Positions 19,211 to 31,858 of a stretch of DNA of 64,000 nucleotides are shown piece by piece. The position numbers and the translations under genes are program-made. The notes below the pieces were generated by a model, which had not been told where the DNA came from, ran no database searches, and worked only from the letters and a program-made list of their open reading frames with translations. Positions within the stretch are counted from its first letter, which is position 1, and the number at the start of each line of letters is the position of its first letter. The DNA lies in assembly GCF_029525575.1 (NCBI RefSeq), contig NZ_JAPDIA010000003.1:1728214-1792213 (forward strand). The letters run 5' to 3'. This stretch comes from Cohnella rhizosphaerae (GTDB lineage: Bacteria; Bacillota; Bacilli; Paenibacillales; Paenibacillaceae).

Positions 19211-19239
19211 TTGACACCGCTTCCAGGGTGCATTATTAT
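19211..19239 (+). promoter_or_regulatory. sigma-A promoter of the sugar importer operon
   Basis: A consensus TTGACA (19211-19216), 17-base spacer and TATTAT (19234-19239). Strong match and ideal spacing; it is followed by the operator at 19250. Confidence 0.85.
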
Positions 19240-19249
19240 CGAGACGTAA

Positions 19250-19263
19250 TGTGAACGTTCACA
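19250..19263. promoter_or_regulatory. LacI-type operator O3 at the transcription start
   Basis: TGTGAACGTTCACA, a perfect palindrome with the central CG typical of LacI-family sites. It begins 11 bp after the -10, so bound repressor would block transcription start of the importer operon. Confidence 0.82.
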
Positions 19264-19284
19264 TAAACGGGGAGGAACAAAAAA

Positions 19285-20761
19285 ATGAAAAAATCAAGCG
19301 TCACCGTCTTGTCCCTGACGCTCACCGCCGCCATGTTGTCCGCGTGCGGGACCAACAACAGCCCGGCGACTTCGCCGTCTTCGTCCGCAGGCTCCGCGAA
19401 CGCCTCGCAGCCTGCTGCAGCTTCCGGCAGCGCGCCCGCGCCTTCGGCGGCGCCCGTGTCCTTGTCCATCGTACATAACCAGGGCGAGTACGCATGGCCC
19501 GCCTATCAGAAGATCGTGGACGGCTTCAATGCGGCGACCGGCAACAAAGCCTCGCTCAAGTACATCCCGGCGCAGGAGTCGGAAAACTGGCTGCAAGCGC
19601 AGTTCGTCGCCTCGTCGGAGCCGGAGATCGTCAGCGGCACGACCAAGCTTGCCGACGCTTACAAAAACGGCTGGATCGTCGATGTTTTGCCGTATCTCGA
19701 TCAGGTAAGCCCGTATACGAACAAACCGTGGCGGGAGTCGTTTTTGCCGGGGCTGATCGAATCGGCGATCGACAACACCGACGCGAACAATCCTCATCTG
19801 TACGGCATTCCGAACCAAGTCGTCACGGTCAATCTGTATTACAACAAGGATATCTTCGCGAAAATCGGCGTGACGGAGCCGCCGGCCACGATTACCGAGT
19901 TTCTTGAGGTGGCTAAAAAAAGCGAAGGCAGCGGGCTACGTGCCGTTCAGCATCCAAAATTCGATGGACTGGAATATCGGCTGGTTCGCGGGAGACCTGT
20001 TCGGCTATCTGTGGAAGTCTCGCCAGGGCGAGCTGGATCTCAACCAGTCCGGCAAGGTGGAACTGAACGAGTGGGCGATCGCCGTCATGGAGGACAAAGT
20101 CACGGCGGAAGCGCCGGAACTGAAGGAGTATTTGCGCTTTATCGGCGAGCTGGTGCCGTATTTGAACGAAGGCTTCAACAGCGCGAGCTGGGAGTTCGAA
20201 GGCATTTTCAACGAAGGCAAGTCCGCCATGACGCTCAACGGCAGCTGGTATCCGAACCAGCACAAGGAGGGAGGCTTCCCGGTAAACTACGGCGTGGCGC
20301 CGATTCCGTATCTGGACAAGGCTTATTCGCAATTCGGCGGGGATAAGCGCTTCAACTACAAGATCGGTTCGACGCCGAACTTCGCGATCTCGCGCAACGC
20401 GGAGAAAAACAAGGCCGATGCCGCCGCGCTGAACTTCTTGCAATATATGAGCGCGCCGGACGGCGGCGCCAAAGTGCTCGCGGAGGATCTTAACCTGATC
20501 CCGGTCGTGCAGGGCGTCGAGGTGCCGGATATTCTGAAGCCGATCATGGCGACGTTCGGTACCGACGACAAGCTCGAATTCCTTGCCAACGAACTTACGC
20601 CGGAGCAGAAGGACAAGTGGTTTAAAAACCTGCAGGACTACATGGCGGGGCGCATCAAAGCCGACAAGTTCCTGGCCGAATATGGCAAGGATCTGAAAAA
20701 GTACGCTGCCGAGGCGATTAAAAACCATCCCGAGTGGAAGGCGGATTCTTACCTGAAGTAA
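19285..20761 (+). CDS. sugar ABC transporter substrate-binding lipoprotein, one frameshift
   Basis: About 491 residues, ATG after GGGGAGGAAC. The leader ends in the lipobox LSAC (Cys about residue 20), followed by a Ser/Ala/Pro-rich linker and the extracellular solute-binding family 1 fold (LSIVHNQGEYAWPAYQKIVDG). The seven-A run at 19915-19921 breaks the frame; with six As the text reads EFLEVAKKAKAAGYVPFSI and continues to SYLK at the end. The C-terminal half has the usual FNEGKSAMTLNGSWYP sugar-binding-protein motif. It leads an operon with two permeases and an alpha-mannosidase, so mannose-containing oligosaccharides are the likely ligand. No ATPase is in the operon; a shared MsmX-like ATPase elsewhere is expected. 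Confidence 0.86.
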
Positions 20762-20792
20762 GCCTCTCCCATGGGGGGGAATAGGAGTTTTC

Positions 20793-21679
20793 ATGAGCAA
20801 AAAAATTCATTATGCGTGGCTTTACGCATGCTTGCTGCCTACCTTCGCGTTCGTCGGACTTTTTCTCGTGTACCCGGCCTTCGAGGCGTTCCGAATTTCC
20901 TTCCTGGATTGGAGCACGAGCAATTATCTGCATCCGAGCTACGTCGGTCTGGACAATTACAAGACGTTGCTTGGCGACAGGGCTTTTTTGAACAGCTTCC
21001 TCATTTTGCTGGCGTTTCTCGCTTGGCATATCGTCGTGCTGCAGGGGGGCGTCCATCGTGGGCGCCTACCTCATTAACGCCATGGGACAAACGCGACTGG
21101 GCGGCTTTTTCAAAATCGCCTTTACGGTGCCGATGGTGCTGCCGGGTATGGTCGTCACGATGTTCTGGCTGTTTTTTTTACGAGCCCAACAGCGGGATGC
21201 TCAACTATGCGCTAGACCATCTGGGGCTGGACAGCTGGCAGCGCGTATGGCTCGGGGACAGCCAGGCGACGGCGATGGGCGCGATCATGATGAAGGGCTT
21301 TCCCTGGGTGAGCGGTCTGGGCTTCCTGATTTACCTGGCGGGCTTTCAAAATATCGACGAATCGCTTCGGGAGGCGGCGCGGATGGACGGCGCTTCCCCC
21401 GGAAAAATATTTTGGGCGGTCGATCTGAAGCTCATCATGCCGCAGATTCGGCTCACGACGGTGCTCGTGCTGATCGGCGGCACGCAGCAGTTCAGCGACC
21501 AGCTCATTATGACGAAGGGCGGACCGGGCTACGATACGACGGTGCCCGGCCTGTACATGTTCAACCATGCCTTCACCTACGGCAAGCTCGGGGCCGGCTC
21601 GGCGATCGGGGTCATCCTTTTCGTGCTGACGCTTGGCTTGACGCTGCTGAATATGAAGGTCATGCGGGAAAGGGGGTAG
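20793..21679 (+). CDS. sugar ABC transporter permease (MalF/UgpA type), two frameshifts
   Basis: Membrane protein of about 294 residues with six predicted helices, starting with AWLYACLLPTFAFVGLFLVYP. ATG after GGAATAGGAG. One base removed from the six-G run at 21044-21049 gives VVLQGASIVGAYLINAMG, and one from the eight-T run at 21172-21179 gives MFWLFFYEPNSGML; the three pieces then form one normal-length permease. The cytoplasmic EAA loop ESLREAARMDGASPGKIFW contacts the ATPase. It partners the next gene. Confidence 0.86.
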
Positions 21680-21683
21680 CGGT

Positions 21684-22506
21684 ATGCTGCACAAACGCGC
21701 CTCGCGTGCGATCGCAGCCGGAATCCTGTTCGCGCTGCTGTTTTTTACGCTGTTCCCGATGTACTTCATGGTCGTGACGGCGTTCAAGACCAACTATCAG
21801 CTGTCGGTCAATTACTTCGGCCTGCCGCTCACGGTGCATACGGAGTTTATGACGGACGCCTTCGGCAAGATTTGGCTTTATTTAAAAAATTCTGTCGTCA
21901 TCTCGGGCCTCTCGGTGCTTGGCGTGCTGCTCGCCGCCAGCCTGAGCGCTTACGTGTTCGCCAGATTCGAATTTCCGCTCAAGTCTGCGCTGTTCGCCAT
22001 TTTGCTTTCCTTTCTTATGATCCCGGGCATCCTCACGCTGATTCCGCAGTTCGTGCTCGTCACGAAGCTGCACCTGATCAACAGTCCGTGGGCGGCGATA
22101 TTGCCCTACATCGCGACCGGACAGCTCGTCGTCATTTTCGTGTTCCGCACTTTTTTTCGAGGAGATTCCCCGAGAGCTGATCGAGAGCATCCGAATGGAC
22201 GGCGGCGGAGAGTTGATCGTGTTCTTCCGGCTGGTGCTGCCGCTGGCGGTGCCGATCTTCCTGTCGATGGGACTCGTGAACGTGCTGTCGACCTGGAACG
22301 ACTTCATATGGCCGCTGCTCGTGCTGTCGGATCAGGCCAAGACAACGGTGACGGTCGGTCTTTACCGTTTTATGGACCCGCAGCAGATCATTTACGGCTC
22401 GGTCTTTTCGGGCATGACGCTCGCTTCGATTCCGCTGATGGCGCTGTTCGCGTTTACGATGAAATATTTTGTTCAAGGGATGACATCCGGCGCAGTCAAA
22501 GCTTAA
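21684..22506 (+). CDS. sugar ABC transporter permease (MalG type), one frameshift
   Basis: Membrane protein of about 273 residues, beginning four bases after the previous stop. N-terminal helix GILFALLFFTLFPMYFMVV and the typical periplasmic loop and helices (LSAYVFARFEFPLKSALFA) are present. The seven-T run at 22151-22157 interrupts the EAA loop; with six Ts it reads FRTFFEEIPRELIESIRMDG followed by GELIVFFRLVLPLAVPIF. Together with the MalF-type partner it forms the channel of a carbohydrate importer of the CUT1 group. Confidence 0.86.
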
Positions 22507-22527
22507 CGATGCAGGAGGCTAGAGTTC

Positions 22528-25328
22528 ATGGGCAAGACCAAGGCGATCCATCTGGTATCGCATACGCATTGGGACAGAGAGTGGTATTTACCGTTCGAAA
22601 CGTTCAGGTTCAGGCTCGTCGGTCTGATCGACAGGTTGCTGGACACGATGGAGCGGCAGCCGGGCTACCGGTTCCATCTGGACGGACAGACGATCGTGCT
22701 GGAGGATTATTTGGAGCTGCGCCCGGAGCGCCGGGACGCGCTGAAGCGGCTCGTGTCCGAAGGGCGGCTGTCGATCGGGCCGTGGTACGTGCTGATGGAC
22801 GAATTTCTCGTCAGCGGCGAGTCGATCTTGCGCAATCTGGAGGAAGGTCGGCGTTCGGGGGGCGGCGTTCGGCCCGCTGCTGCAGGCGGGCTATCTGCCC
22901 GACACGTTCGGCCATATCTCGCAGATGCCGCAGCTGCTGAGGCGTTATGGCATCGACCGTGCGGTCGTATGGCGCGGACTGAACGGGACGCCCGAGGAGA
23001 CGCCGACCGAGTTTGACTGGGAGGCGCCGAGCGGCGATCGGGTTGCCGCCGCGCATCTGCCTTATCAATACGGCTATACGAGCGCGATGGAGCTGCCTGA
23101 GGAGCCCGAGGCCGCTGCAGCGCGACTGCGCGAGCTGCTCGGGGATATCGCGCCGTACGCCCGCAGCGGCCAGGTGCTGCTGATGAACGGCTTCGATCAT
23201 ATGGAGCCGCAGCCGCATATCCCCGCGCTTGTCGATTGGTGGAATGCGCGCGAGGAGACGCGACTGATTCATTCGACGATGGCCGACTATCTGGAAGCGG
23301 CGCTCGGAGGCGACCAAGCTGCGGCTATGACGATGGAAGAAATCGGAGCCGGGTCCGCGAAGGAGGCAGGTGCCGATGTCCGTCGCAGCGCTCCGTCGCG
23401 ACCGGTCGTCGCCGGCGCGCTGCGACGGACGAACCATCAACCGGGCGGCGCGATCAATACGATTTTGCCGCACGTGCTGTCGTCGCGCGTTTATCTGAAA
23501 CAGCAGAACGCCCGCGCGCAAGCGCTCCTGGAAAAGGCCGCAGAGCCGCTCGAGGCGCTATCGCTGTTGCTGGGAGGCGTTCATCATCCGGCTTTTGTCC
23601 GGCAGGCATGGCGTTATGTATTGCAGAACCATCCGCACGACAGCATCTGCGGCTGCAGCATCGACGCCGTGCACGACGAGATGGAGACGCGCTTCGCCAA
23701 AGCGGGACAGATCGGCGACCAGCTTGTCGTCGAGGCGCTCGCCCGTATGTCCGGATCGGTCGACCGCAGCGGCTTGCCCGAGGGCAACGCGTCGGTGCTG
23801 GTATTCAACGCGCTGCCCTGGCGGCGAGACGCGCTCGTCGATATCGCGCTCGACGCCGACGACGATACGGTCTATCGCTCCGTTCTGCTTGAGGGCGCCG
23901 ACGGCAGGCGTTATGAGGCCGAGATCGTGGGCATCGAGCGGGTGTGCCCGATCGAGACGGACTCGGCCCGTTATCCGCTGGGCAAGCGGGAGGTCGTCCG
24001 TCATACGGCGCGCGTGCTGCTGCGCAACCTTCCGGCTTACGGGCACCGGCTGCTGTCGGCGCGCCTGCGGCGGCAGCCGATCCTGTCGGGCCTGCCGGCG
24101 CTTCCGGCCTCCGATACGATCGACAACGGACTCATCGCCGTGAAGGCCGAGCGGGACGGGACGCTGACCTGGACCGACCTTGCGACCGGCGAAGTGCGGA
24201 CCGGTCTGCATCGGTTCGAGGATTGCGGCGACGTGGGAGACGAGTACTCGTACTCGCCGCCCGTGCTGAACGCATGCATGACCGGAGGCGTCGTCCGCAG
24301 CATCTCCGTACGTGGGGAGGGCAGGGATTGGCGTACGCTGGTCGTACGCTACAAGCTGCCGGTTCCCCGCTCGGCCGGCGGCGATGCCCGCCGCCGCGAC
24401 GAGGAGCTGACCGCGCTGGACATCGTGACGGAGCTGACGCTGCATGACGGCAGCCGCACGATTCGGTGTCGGACGACCGTGGATAACAAGGCGCGCGACC
24501 ATCGGCTGCGCCTGCTATTTCCGGTGCAGGGCAAACGAGGGACGGTGCTGGCGGGTGCGGCGTACGATACGATGCGCTGGCCGGAGCGTCCCGCGCAGCC
24601 GACGGAGGATGCATGGATCGAAAATGAGCCGACCTGTTTTCCGTTTCAAGGCTATTTGGCGGCGGACGGCGCGCAAAGCCGGCTGGTGTTGACGGCGGAG
24701 GGCCTGCATGAGTTCGAATGGGTCTCCGCGACGGAGGACGGCTGCACCGGTACGCTCGCGATTACGCTGCTGCGCAGCGTGTCGCATCTGGGCGGCGCGG
24801 ACCGGGGCATGTCGACGATTAATCGTCCGGGACCGGGCCTGGCTGCCGCGGGCGGTCAGGTTCAGCGCAAGCTGACGTTTTCATACGGTCTGACGGTTGG
24901 AACCGGGCCCGAGGTCGAGGCGCCGTGGCGGCTCGCCGACGAGCTCGCTGCGCCGCCGCTATGCCGTATCGATGCGGGAGATGCGCCGCAGCCGGCAGCC
25001 GCGCTGGCGGGGGGCGGCATGGTCCGCAGGCGACGGTGCGTCACTGCCCGTAGAACGCAGCTGGCTGGAAGTGGACGATGCGTCCTTGTGCGTGACGGCG
25101 CTGCGTCCCGCGCCTGACGGCGGCGACGGCATCGAGCTGCGGCTCGTCAATTTGGCCGAGGGACCCCGCACGGGCACGATCGAGCTGCGGCTGCCGCTGA
25201 CGAGTGTGGAGGAGACCGGGCTCGACGGCTCGCCCCTGGCGTCGCTGCAGCCGGAGCGACTGCCGGACGGCCTACGGCTGTCGGTGACGCTGGGCGCGAA
25301 GGAGATTAGGACGGTTCGCCTGAGATAG
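22528..25328 (+). CDS. GH38 alpha-mannosidase, two frameshifts
   Basis: Cytoplasmic hydrolase of about 932 residues that would cleave alpha-mannosides brought in by the adjacent importer. ATG after CAGGAGG. Zinc-site motif HTHWDREWY (residues about 12-20), catalytic Asp in LPDTFGHISQMPQLL (about residue 124) and the second metal motif NHPHDSICGCSIDAVHDEM (about 367-385) are all visible. Two six-G runs break the frame: at 22857-22862 (one G fewer joins EEGRRS to GAAFGPLLQAGY) and at 25009-25014 near the C-terminus. The C-terminal beta domains end in VTLGAKEIRTVRLR. Active-site residues are preserved on both sides of the breaks, which argues against a dead gene. Confidence 0.88.
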
Positions 25329-25363
25329 GGCGAGCGGAAAAGCTGAACGTTTGACTGTTTGCA

Positions 25364-25402
25364 TGGGGATATCGTTTTAATTGCCTTTTGAACGATATCC
25401 CC
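25364..25402. terminator. long-loop hairpin after the mannosidase, sharing a dispersed repeat core
   Basis: GGGGATATCGTT and AACGATATCCCC form a perfect 12-bp stem around a loop containing TTGCCTTTTG. No clean T-run follows, so it may be a repeat element rather than a terminator. The same TTTGAACGATATCCCCTTC text recurs in the 46-bp tandem repeats at 44471-44630. Confidence 0.45.
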
Positions 25403-25551
25403 TTCATTCAGGAAAAAGGCGTTTAACGGCGCTTGAGCGATTGCAAGAGGGAATGCATTTTTCGACAACATGAATGTAAGCGTATTCATTTCTTGGGGGA
25501 TGTCGGCAAGCTAAGACAGGACGGAACAACACAAAGGAGATGAAAATACCT

Positions 25552-28500
25552 ATGGCCAGAAAGAGCAAGAGAGTGCTGTCCGCCGTGCTGGCGGCGGCAA
25601 TCGGTATGAGCGGCTGGCCCGCGCTGCCGGCGTGGAACACTGCAGCCGCAGCATCGATGGGGGGAGGCGGCAAGCGGCGCGGAAGTTAGCGGTGCGGCAG
25701 CTTCGCTGGCCGATATCCCCGCGAGCGAGCTTCCGACTGGCGGAAAGCCGCTAATAGACATCGGCACGCATTGGGCGGGGCAAGCGATCGCGAAGTGGCA
25801 GGCCGCAGGGCTTCTGCAGGGCTACGGAGACGGCACATTCCGTCCGAACCGGCAGATCAGCCGGGCGGAGTTCGCCGCGCTGCTGGACCGGATATTCGGT
25901 TATGCGCCGCCGATGCAGACGCAGGATGCGGCAGATATGCCGGCTGGCGCCTGGTACGGGGAAGCGCTGCTTAGGGCGAGTGACGCGGGCGTCGTGCAAG
26001 GCGACGGAGCGGGACATTACCGGCCCAATGCGCCGGTCTCCCGTCAGGAGGCGGTCGTTATGCTCGACAGGGCCTACCAGACGAATCTGCTGGATGGCGC
26101 TCAGAGCGGAGCGGCAGAGCAGCGTCTAGCGTTCACGGATGCCGGCGAGATCGGGAACTGGGCGAGCGGCGCGGTAACGAGGCTCGCCGAGGCAGGTGTC
26201 GTGTCGGGCCGGTCGGCCGGCCGCTTCGAGCCGAAGGCGAATCTGACCCGCGCGGAGGCGCTTCAAATGATCGACAGGCTGACGGGCAGTCTGATCGCCG
26301 CGCCGGGCATTTATGATGCGCAGCCGGCCGAGGGCAACATGGTCGTCGCGGCTGCGGACGTCACGCTGCGAGGGGTGACGATCCATGGGGACCTGTATGC
26401 GGCCGAGGGTATAAGCGACGGCGAACTGACGCTGGACGGGGTGCGGATCGAGGGCAGGCTGATTGTGAACGGCGGAGGGACGAACAGCGTAATTCTGCGC
26501 GATACGGTCATCACCGGAGACGTGGTCGTACGCAAACGCGACGATCGCGTTCGCCTGCTCGCCGAAGGGAAGACTTCCGCGGCGAAAATTCGGCTGCTGA
26601 GCGGGGCGACGCTGGAAGGGGACTATGCCAGGGTTCTACTGGAAGCGGGCGGCGCGGCGACGACGCTGAAGGACGGCAGCTTCAGTCGCGTCGAGATGGA
26701 TGCAGCCGGAGCGCTGACGATCCGAAGGGCGCAGATCGGCTCGCTGTCGGTAGGCAGTCGCGCTGGCGGGGCAAAGCTCGATCTGGATGCGGGAAGCAGC
26801 GTCGAGGCGTTGTCGCTGGATGCGGCGGCGTCCGTGAGCGGGAGCGGACGCATCGTCAAAGCGAAGGTAAGCGCGAACGGCGTCAAATTCGAACGACGCC
26901 CGGATGATCTGGAGCTCGGCGAGGGCATAGCGCTGGCGGAGGGAGGCGGAGGCTCGGACGGGCCGTCAACGCCGGCAACGACACCCACAGCTACGCCAAC
27001 GCCGACGGCGACACCGACTGTCACTCCAACGGCCACGCCAACGGCAACGCCAACGGCGACGCCCGCGCCCCGACTGACTTTTGGCGACGCGAAGGAAGAG
27101 GCGCGCGCCGGGCTAGTGACGACAGGCGACTCGGGTGTCGATACGATTCATACCGAGGTAGGCGAGTTGAGCGATTCATACACCGTCCGCTATATGTCCG
27201 GCCAGCTTTCGACGATCGATTTTGAGTTATCGGGGCTCTCCCCCGGCGAGCCGGCAACGCTGGAGCTGGAGGAGATTCACACGCGGGCCGCCGGCGCGCT
27301 GGCGTACACGGTGCTGACGGCTGGAGAGCCGACCTACTACCGGACCTATGAGGAAGCGTCCGCGGGGCCGAATCACTTTTTTTGTCGAGGTGCCTGCCGG
27401 GCGGGTCGATTCAAATGGCCGCTTGCGGATCACGCTGCGAAGCGACGGAGACCGCCGCGTCAACTTTGGCCGCATCTGGGCTTACGACGACTTTGAAGCG
27501 CTCGCCGCTGCCGAAGCGGTGAACCGTCCGATGAAGACCGGCTTGTTCCAGCCTGCGCTGAACTGGCACGATTATGCCGCGGATCTGGCGCTAGTCCGAT
27601 CGCTCGTACAGCCTTACGAGGGGCTGTCGATGTACGAGCCGGCCATCGCGTTCGATATCCTGTACATGCACTGGGAAAAGGAGGAGCTGCACCGCAGGCT
27701 CGATTATTTGCTGGCGCTGTCCCGAGACACCGGCCTGCCGGTCCATCTCAGCCTCAACGCCTGGTGGGGCGGCACGCCGACGGGACCGGACGGCAAAGGC
27801 GGCTATTGGACGGATATCGCTTACAACCAGATTGTGTACGATCCGTTGAACATCGACGGCCGGGGCAACTGGAAGCTGTCCACGCCGAATATCTGGTCGA
27901 ACACACCGTGGCTCACGATGAATAACGACCACTACAACGAGGTGCGCGCGGACAAGGTGCGCGATATCGCGGCGTATCTGTCGCGACGCACGTCCGAGCT
28001 CAAGGCGGAGGGCTCGAGCATCGCGCCTGTTTCCGTCTTTACGGAAAACGAGCCTTTGTACTGGCCGTTCTTCGCCTTTAACGCTTCGCCGGAGGCTGGC
28101 GGCGACTTCGGCCCCGAGGTGATCGCGGACGCGGCGCGCGACGGCGTGACGCTCGACCCGGAGGATGGCCTGTCTCCCCGGGAGAAGGAATGGATGGTGC
28201 GCAATCTGACCTCGTATATCACGACGTTGTCCGGCGCGATCGCGAGCGGATACGGTTATGACGCCATCGTCGTGGATGGAGACCGCATCGCATATCCGGA
28301 AGAGCAGTTGGTGGACAACGCCTATACGCATATGTTTCCTACGCCGAACTACCCCGATTGGGACGAGAAACGCGGTGCCTGGGAGACGCACATGGTGCGG
28401 GATATCCGCTACGGCGGCGAGTGGGCGGGAGATATGGACCCGCGCTATCTCGACTATATCGTCGCGCGCGGCAAATATGCGGACGTGAACGCCGAACGTT

Positions 28501-31500
28501 CGAGCGTCACCGATCTGACCATGCTCAAGCAGGCGTATTCGTACGGTGCCGATTACGTGAACATTTACAATTTCAAGCCCGAGGACGGCACCCTCGTACG
28601 CGGGATGGATGGGGTGCGGCAGGATAAAACGGCGGTTCCCGCCTACGACGTACCGCTGGTCGATTACGCGTTCAGGGACGAACATTCGCTGGAGGCCAAC
28701 GAGTCGCTCGTCGCGGCGCGCGGCGTAAAGCGCGACGTGCTCGGCGAAAAGCTCGTCGTCACGGCGGACAGCGGCGATGCGGCGGGCGGCAGCCTGACGT
28801 TCAGAGCGGATAACGGCGGGGAGCCGCTGACGCACGGCCTGGCCGTTCAGGTGCAAGGGCGCGCGCTGAGCGAGCTGAGCGCCACGAGTCGCGTGGAGAT
28901 ATGGGCCGGTCGGGATCAGGCGCATTTGTCTCCCGTAAAGACGCTCAAGAACTTCAGTACGGCTTACGTCGACGTGAGCGATGCGATCGACCGGACGTCG
29001 AATGTTGCCTATGTCGAGCTGCGACTGTACTCGGAAGGACTGCCGGACAGCCTGTACAGCTGGACGTCCGTCTGGTCGGTGAAAATGTACGCCAAGCGCG
29101 AGCATGCCAGCGGACAGGCGGACGGAAGCCGATACACGGTGGACGAGTCGCGCGAGCGGAATCTGTGGACCGGTTATCGCGCGGACGCCGAGCGGCTGCT
29201 CGGTCTGTATCGGCAAAAAGCGGGGGGAAGACGATATTTATAACTCCGCCATGGCTCTTTACGAGGGAGCGCGCTACGTCAGCGTCACCCGTCTGTTGTC
29301 GCGCGGCTTGTCGGAGTCGCTGCCGGCCCGATTCGCCGTCAAGGGCGAGGGGCGGTTGGGGCGCTATCCGGTCAGCGTCAAAGACGGGGACGGAGGCGTG
29401 TTCGAGGCGGTGCTGTACGAGAGCGGCCCGAAGCGCTGGCGAATCTCGTTATCTGCCGCCCAGATGCATGAAATCACGTTGACGCTGTCGGGCCTTGAAA
29501 ATGCGGACTATGCGGTCGCCGCCGAAGCGCCGGGCGTGTACACGATTGCGCGGGCGACCGGCGGGGAAGCATCGGTCGTTCGTGCGGTCGGAGGTATGGC
29601 GACTTTTGTGGTACAGGCGGCGGGACGCGAAGGCAAAAATTACCCGGATGCGTTTGAGGCGCAGTACGTCGCCAAGGATAACGACACCGGGCTGCCTGCG
29701 CCGGAAGGCTATTTGTATGTGACCGCGCAGGACCCGGCCATTGGCGAATACGCCAACTACGTGAAGCTGAAGCTGGCGGACAATGTCGTCGTGCTCCGCG
29801 GTGCGGACGGCGCGACGGACGAGACGTTAACGCCCGTGCCGCTCGCGGTGGTGGGCAACGGCGAGCTGCTGCGCCTGACGCTGAATGAACAGGGCGAGGT
29901 GACGCGCATCCGGGCGTACTACGGCTACCGCAGCGGCACGATCACCGCGATCTCGCCGATCTCGATCCGCGGCGAGCTGCGGAACGCCTGGATCGAGCTG
30001 GACGGCGCGTATCGCTACGAGCTGGGGCCAAGCGCCGTACTCGATTCGCCCAAGGCGACCGGGAGCAGCATCCTGACCGCCCGGAGCGACGATCTGGGCC
30101 TGTCGGAAGGCGATCGGGTGACGGTCGTGTACAGCCCGTATTCATATGAAGGCAGCACCCCGCGGGCCATTTCCGTGTCCGAGGTGTACGACACGCTCGT
30201 CGCCGAAACGTTCGAGTCGGCGGACGGCGACTGGCAATCCCGCACCTTTAGCGTCGACAATATCCGAATTGCGCCGCTCGACAGCAATTACAAAGATAAG
30301 GTCGCGCGTCCGGACGATGTGGCCAGACCGGGGGGCCCTGATCTGGAAGATCGACAGCGCCTCTCCGCTCGCCGAACTGGCCGTCGAGTACAGCGGACGC
30401 GCCATCGTGGGCAATCCGGAGTCGCAGAGCGTGAAGTGGTATGTAAGTCCCGACGGGACTGCGTGGACGGAAGTCGGCGGCATTGAACCGGGGGGCGACG
30501 AGGGCAATTACAAGATGGCTCGCAGTCTGCAGCTTGGCGCTTATACGTCGGCCTGGACTGTCGTGTATATCAAATGCGAGCTGCGCGAGACGCAGGACGA
30601 CACCTGGGCCAGCCTGAACGACGTCCGCATCCGCAAGAAGGCGGACGAACGGGAGTTGGCGACCGCGGAGCTGACGTTGACGGCGGACGGCGGTCTCGCA
30701 GGCGCCTCCGCGCCGCTAAATCTCGTAGCCCGCTACGACAACGGAGATCCGGTGGCGATGAACGATGTTCGCGTTTACTATGACGTCGGCGATCCTGCAC
30801 TCGCGCAAGCGACGGCCGGCGGGGTGAAGCTGCTGCATGCGGGCGAGACGACGGTGCGGGCATACGTATACAACGGCGGCCGGGCGGTTGTGTCCAATAC
30901 GGTGACGCTGAAGATTTTATCCAGCGTGGCGGCGGGCCTCGCCGCCACGCTGCCGAAGACGGCGCTGGGAGTCGGCGATACGGTGTCGATCGCGGCCAGC
31001 GTCTACAATGCGGAGGGCTATACGATCGATCCGTCTCAGTACTCGCTGTCGTTCGCGAGCGGCGATACGGCCGTGGCGAACGTGTCCGCGGCCGGCGTCG
31101 TGACCGGCGCCGCGCCCGGTCGGACCTTCGTCACCGTAAGGGCCGTCCAGGATGGGCTCATCTTCGAGCGCAAGTTCGACATCGCGGTTACGAGGGTACG
31201 CAGCATCTATGCGAGCGATCTCGCAAGCCGAGCGGTCTGCGGCGACGAATCCGTGTGCAATACGGCAGCCGCCAATGCGGATTATGCGGTAGCGACCGAC
31301 GATGTACTGATGACGGCCGACCATGCAGTTTATGCCCGCGTCGAGACCGGCCCCGGCGTGTTCGAGCCGGCGATCCGGGGCGCCTATGCGGGCAGCGGCG
31401 GACCGGACGGCACTTGGCCGGTCAAGTCGCAAGCGACGCTCCTTTACAAGCTTGACAGTCTGGAGGACGTCTTCCTTGGCCTTCAGGCGAAGCTGAGGGT

Positions 31501-31726
31501 GCGCGCAGGCGTATTCGGGTCCAAAATATCCGTCTACGCAGGCGCCAGCGCCGATACGGCGAATACGCCGGTGGCCGAGCTGACCGAGGGAGGCGAGCAC
31601 CGCATCGATCTGACGCCGTGGGCCGGCCAGGACGGTACGCTTTATGTAAAGGTCGTCATCGCCGAGACGGCCTTCGATTGGGGCGGCCTCGTCTCGATCG
31701 CTTTCGACGAGCTGACCATGCACTGA
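25552..31726 (+). CDS. giant SLH-anchored exoprotein with probable clan GH-A glycosidase domain, four frameshifts
   Basis: About 2056 residues after repair. ATG follows AAAGGAGATG. A signal peptide (KRVLSAVLAAAIGMSGWPAL) precedes three SLH domains (about residues 65-120, 125-180, 190-243), which anchor proteins to the cell wall. A beta-solenoid-like region (about 255-450) is followed by a Thr/Pro/Ala linker (about 465-505). Residues about 640-1060 look like a TIM-barrel glycosidase: YEPAIAFDILYMHWEKEEL, LSLNAWWGG, and FTENEPLYWPF, where the NEP motif matches the acid/base Glu of clan GH-A enzymes. Carbohydrate-binding or Ig-like domains follow, including a Big_2-like segment (about 1790-1870). 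Frame repairs: six-G run 25659-25664, seven-T run 27377-27383, six-G runs 29222-29227 and 30330-30335. The GH family is not recognised. Confidence 0.75.
26964..27072 (+). repeat. Thr/Pro/Ala linker repeats
   Basis: Degenerate 6- to 12-bp repeats (ACGCCAACG/ACGGCGACA-like) encode an alternating TPTATPTATP linker between the wall-anchoring half and the catalytic half of the SLH exoprotein. Confidence 0.85.
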
Positions 31727-31858
31727 GCGGACGTCAAGCCCTGAACGGCGCCGGAAGGGAACCGGGGGTTGGCGATGCCGAGCCCCGGTTGTTCTCGGCG
31801 AAGCCTGTTTGGCGGCTTCCGCCGCATGCTTTCACTTACTCTAAAGGAGCTGACCTTC

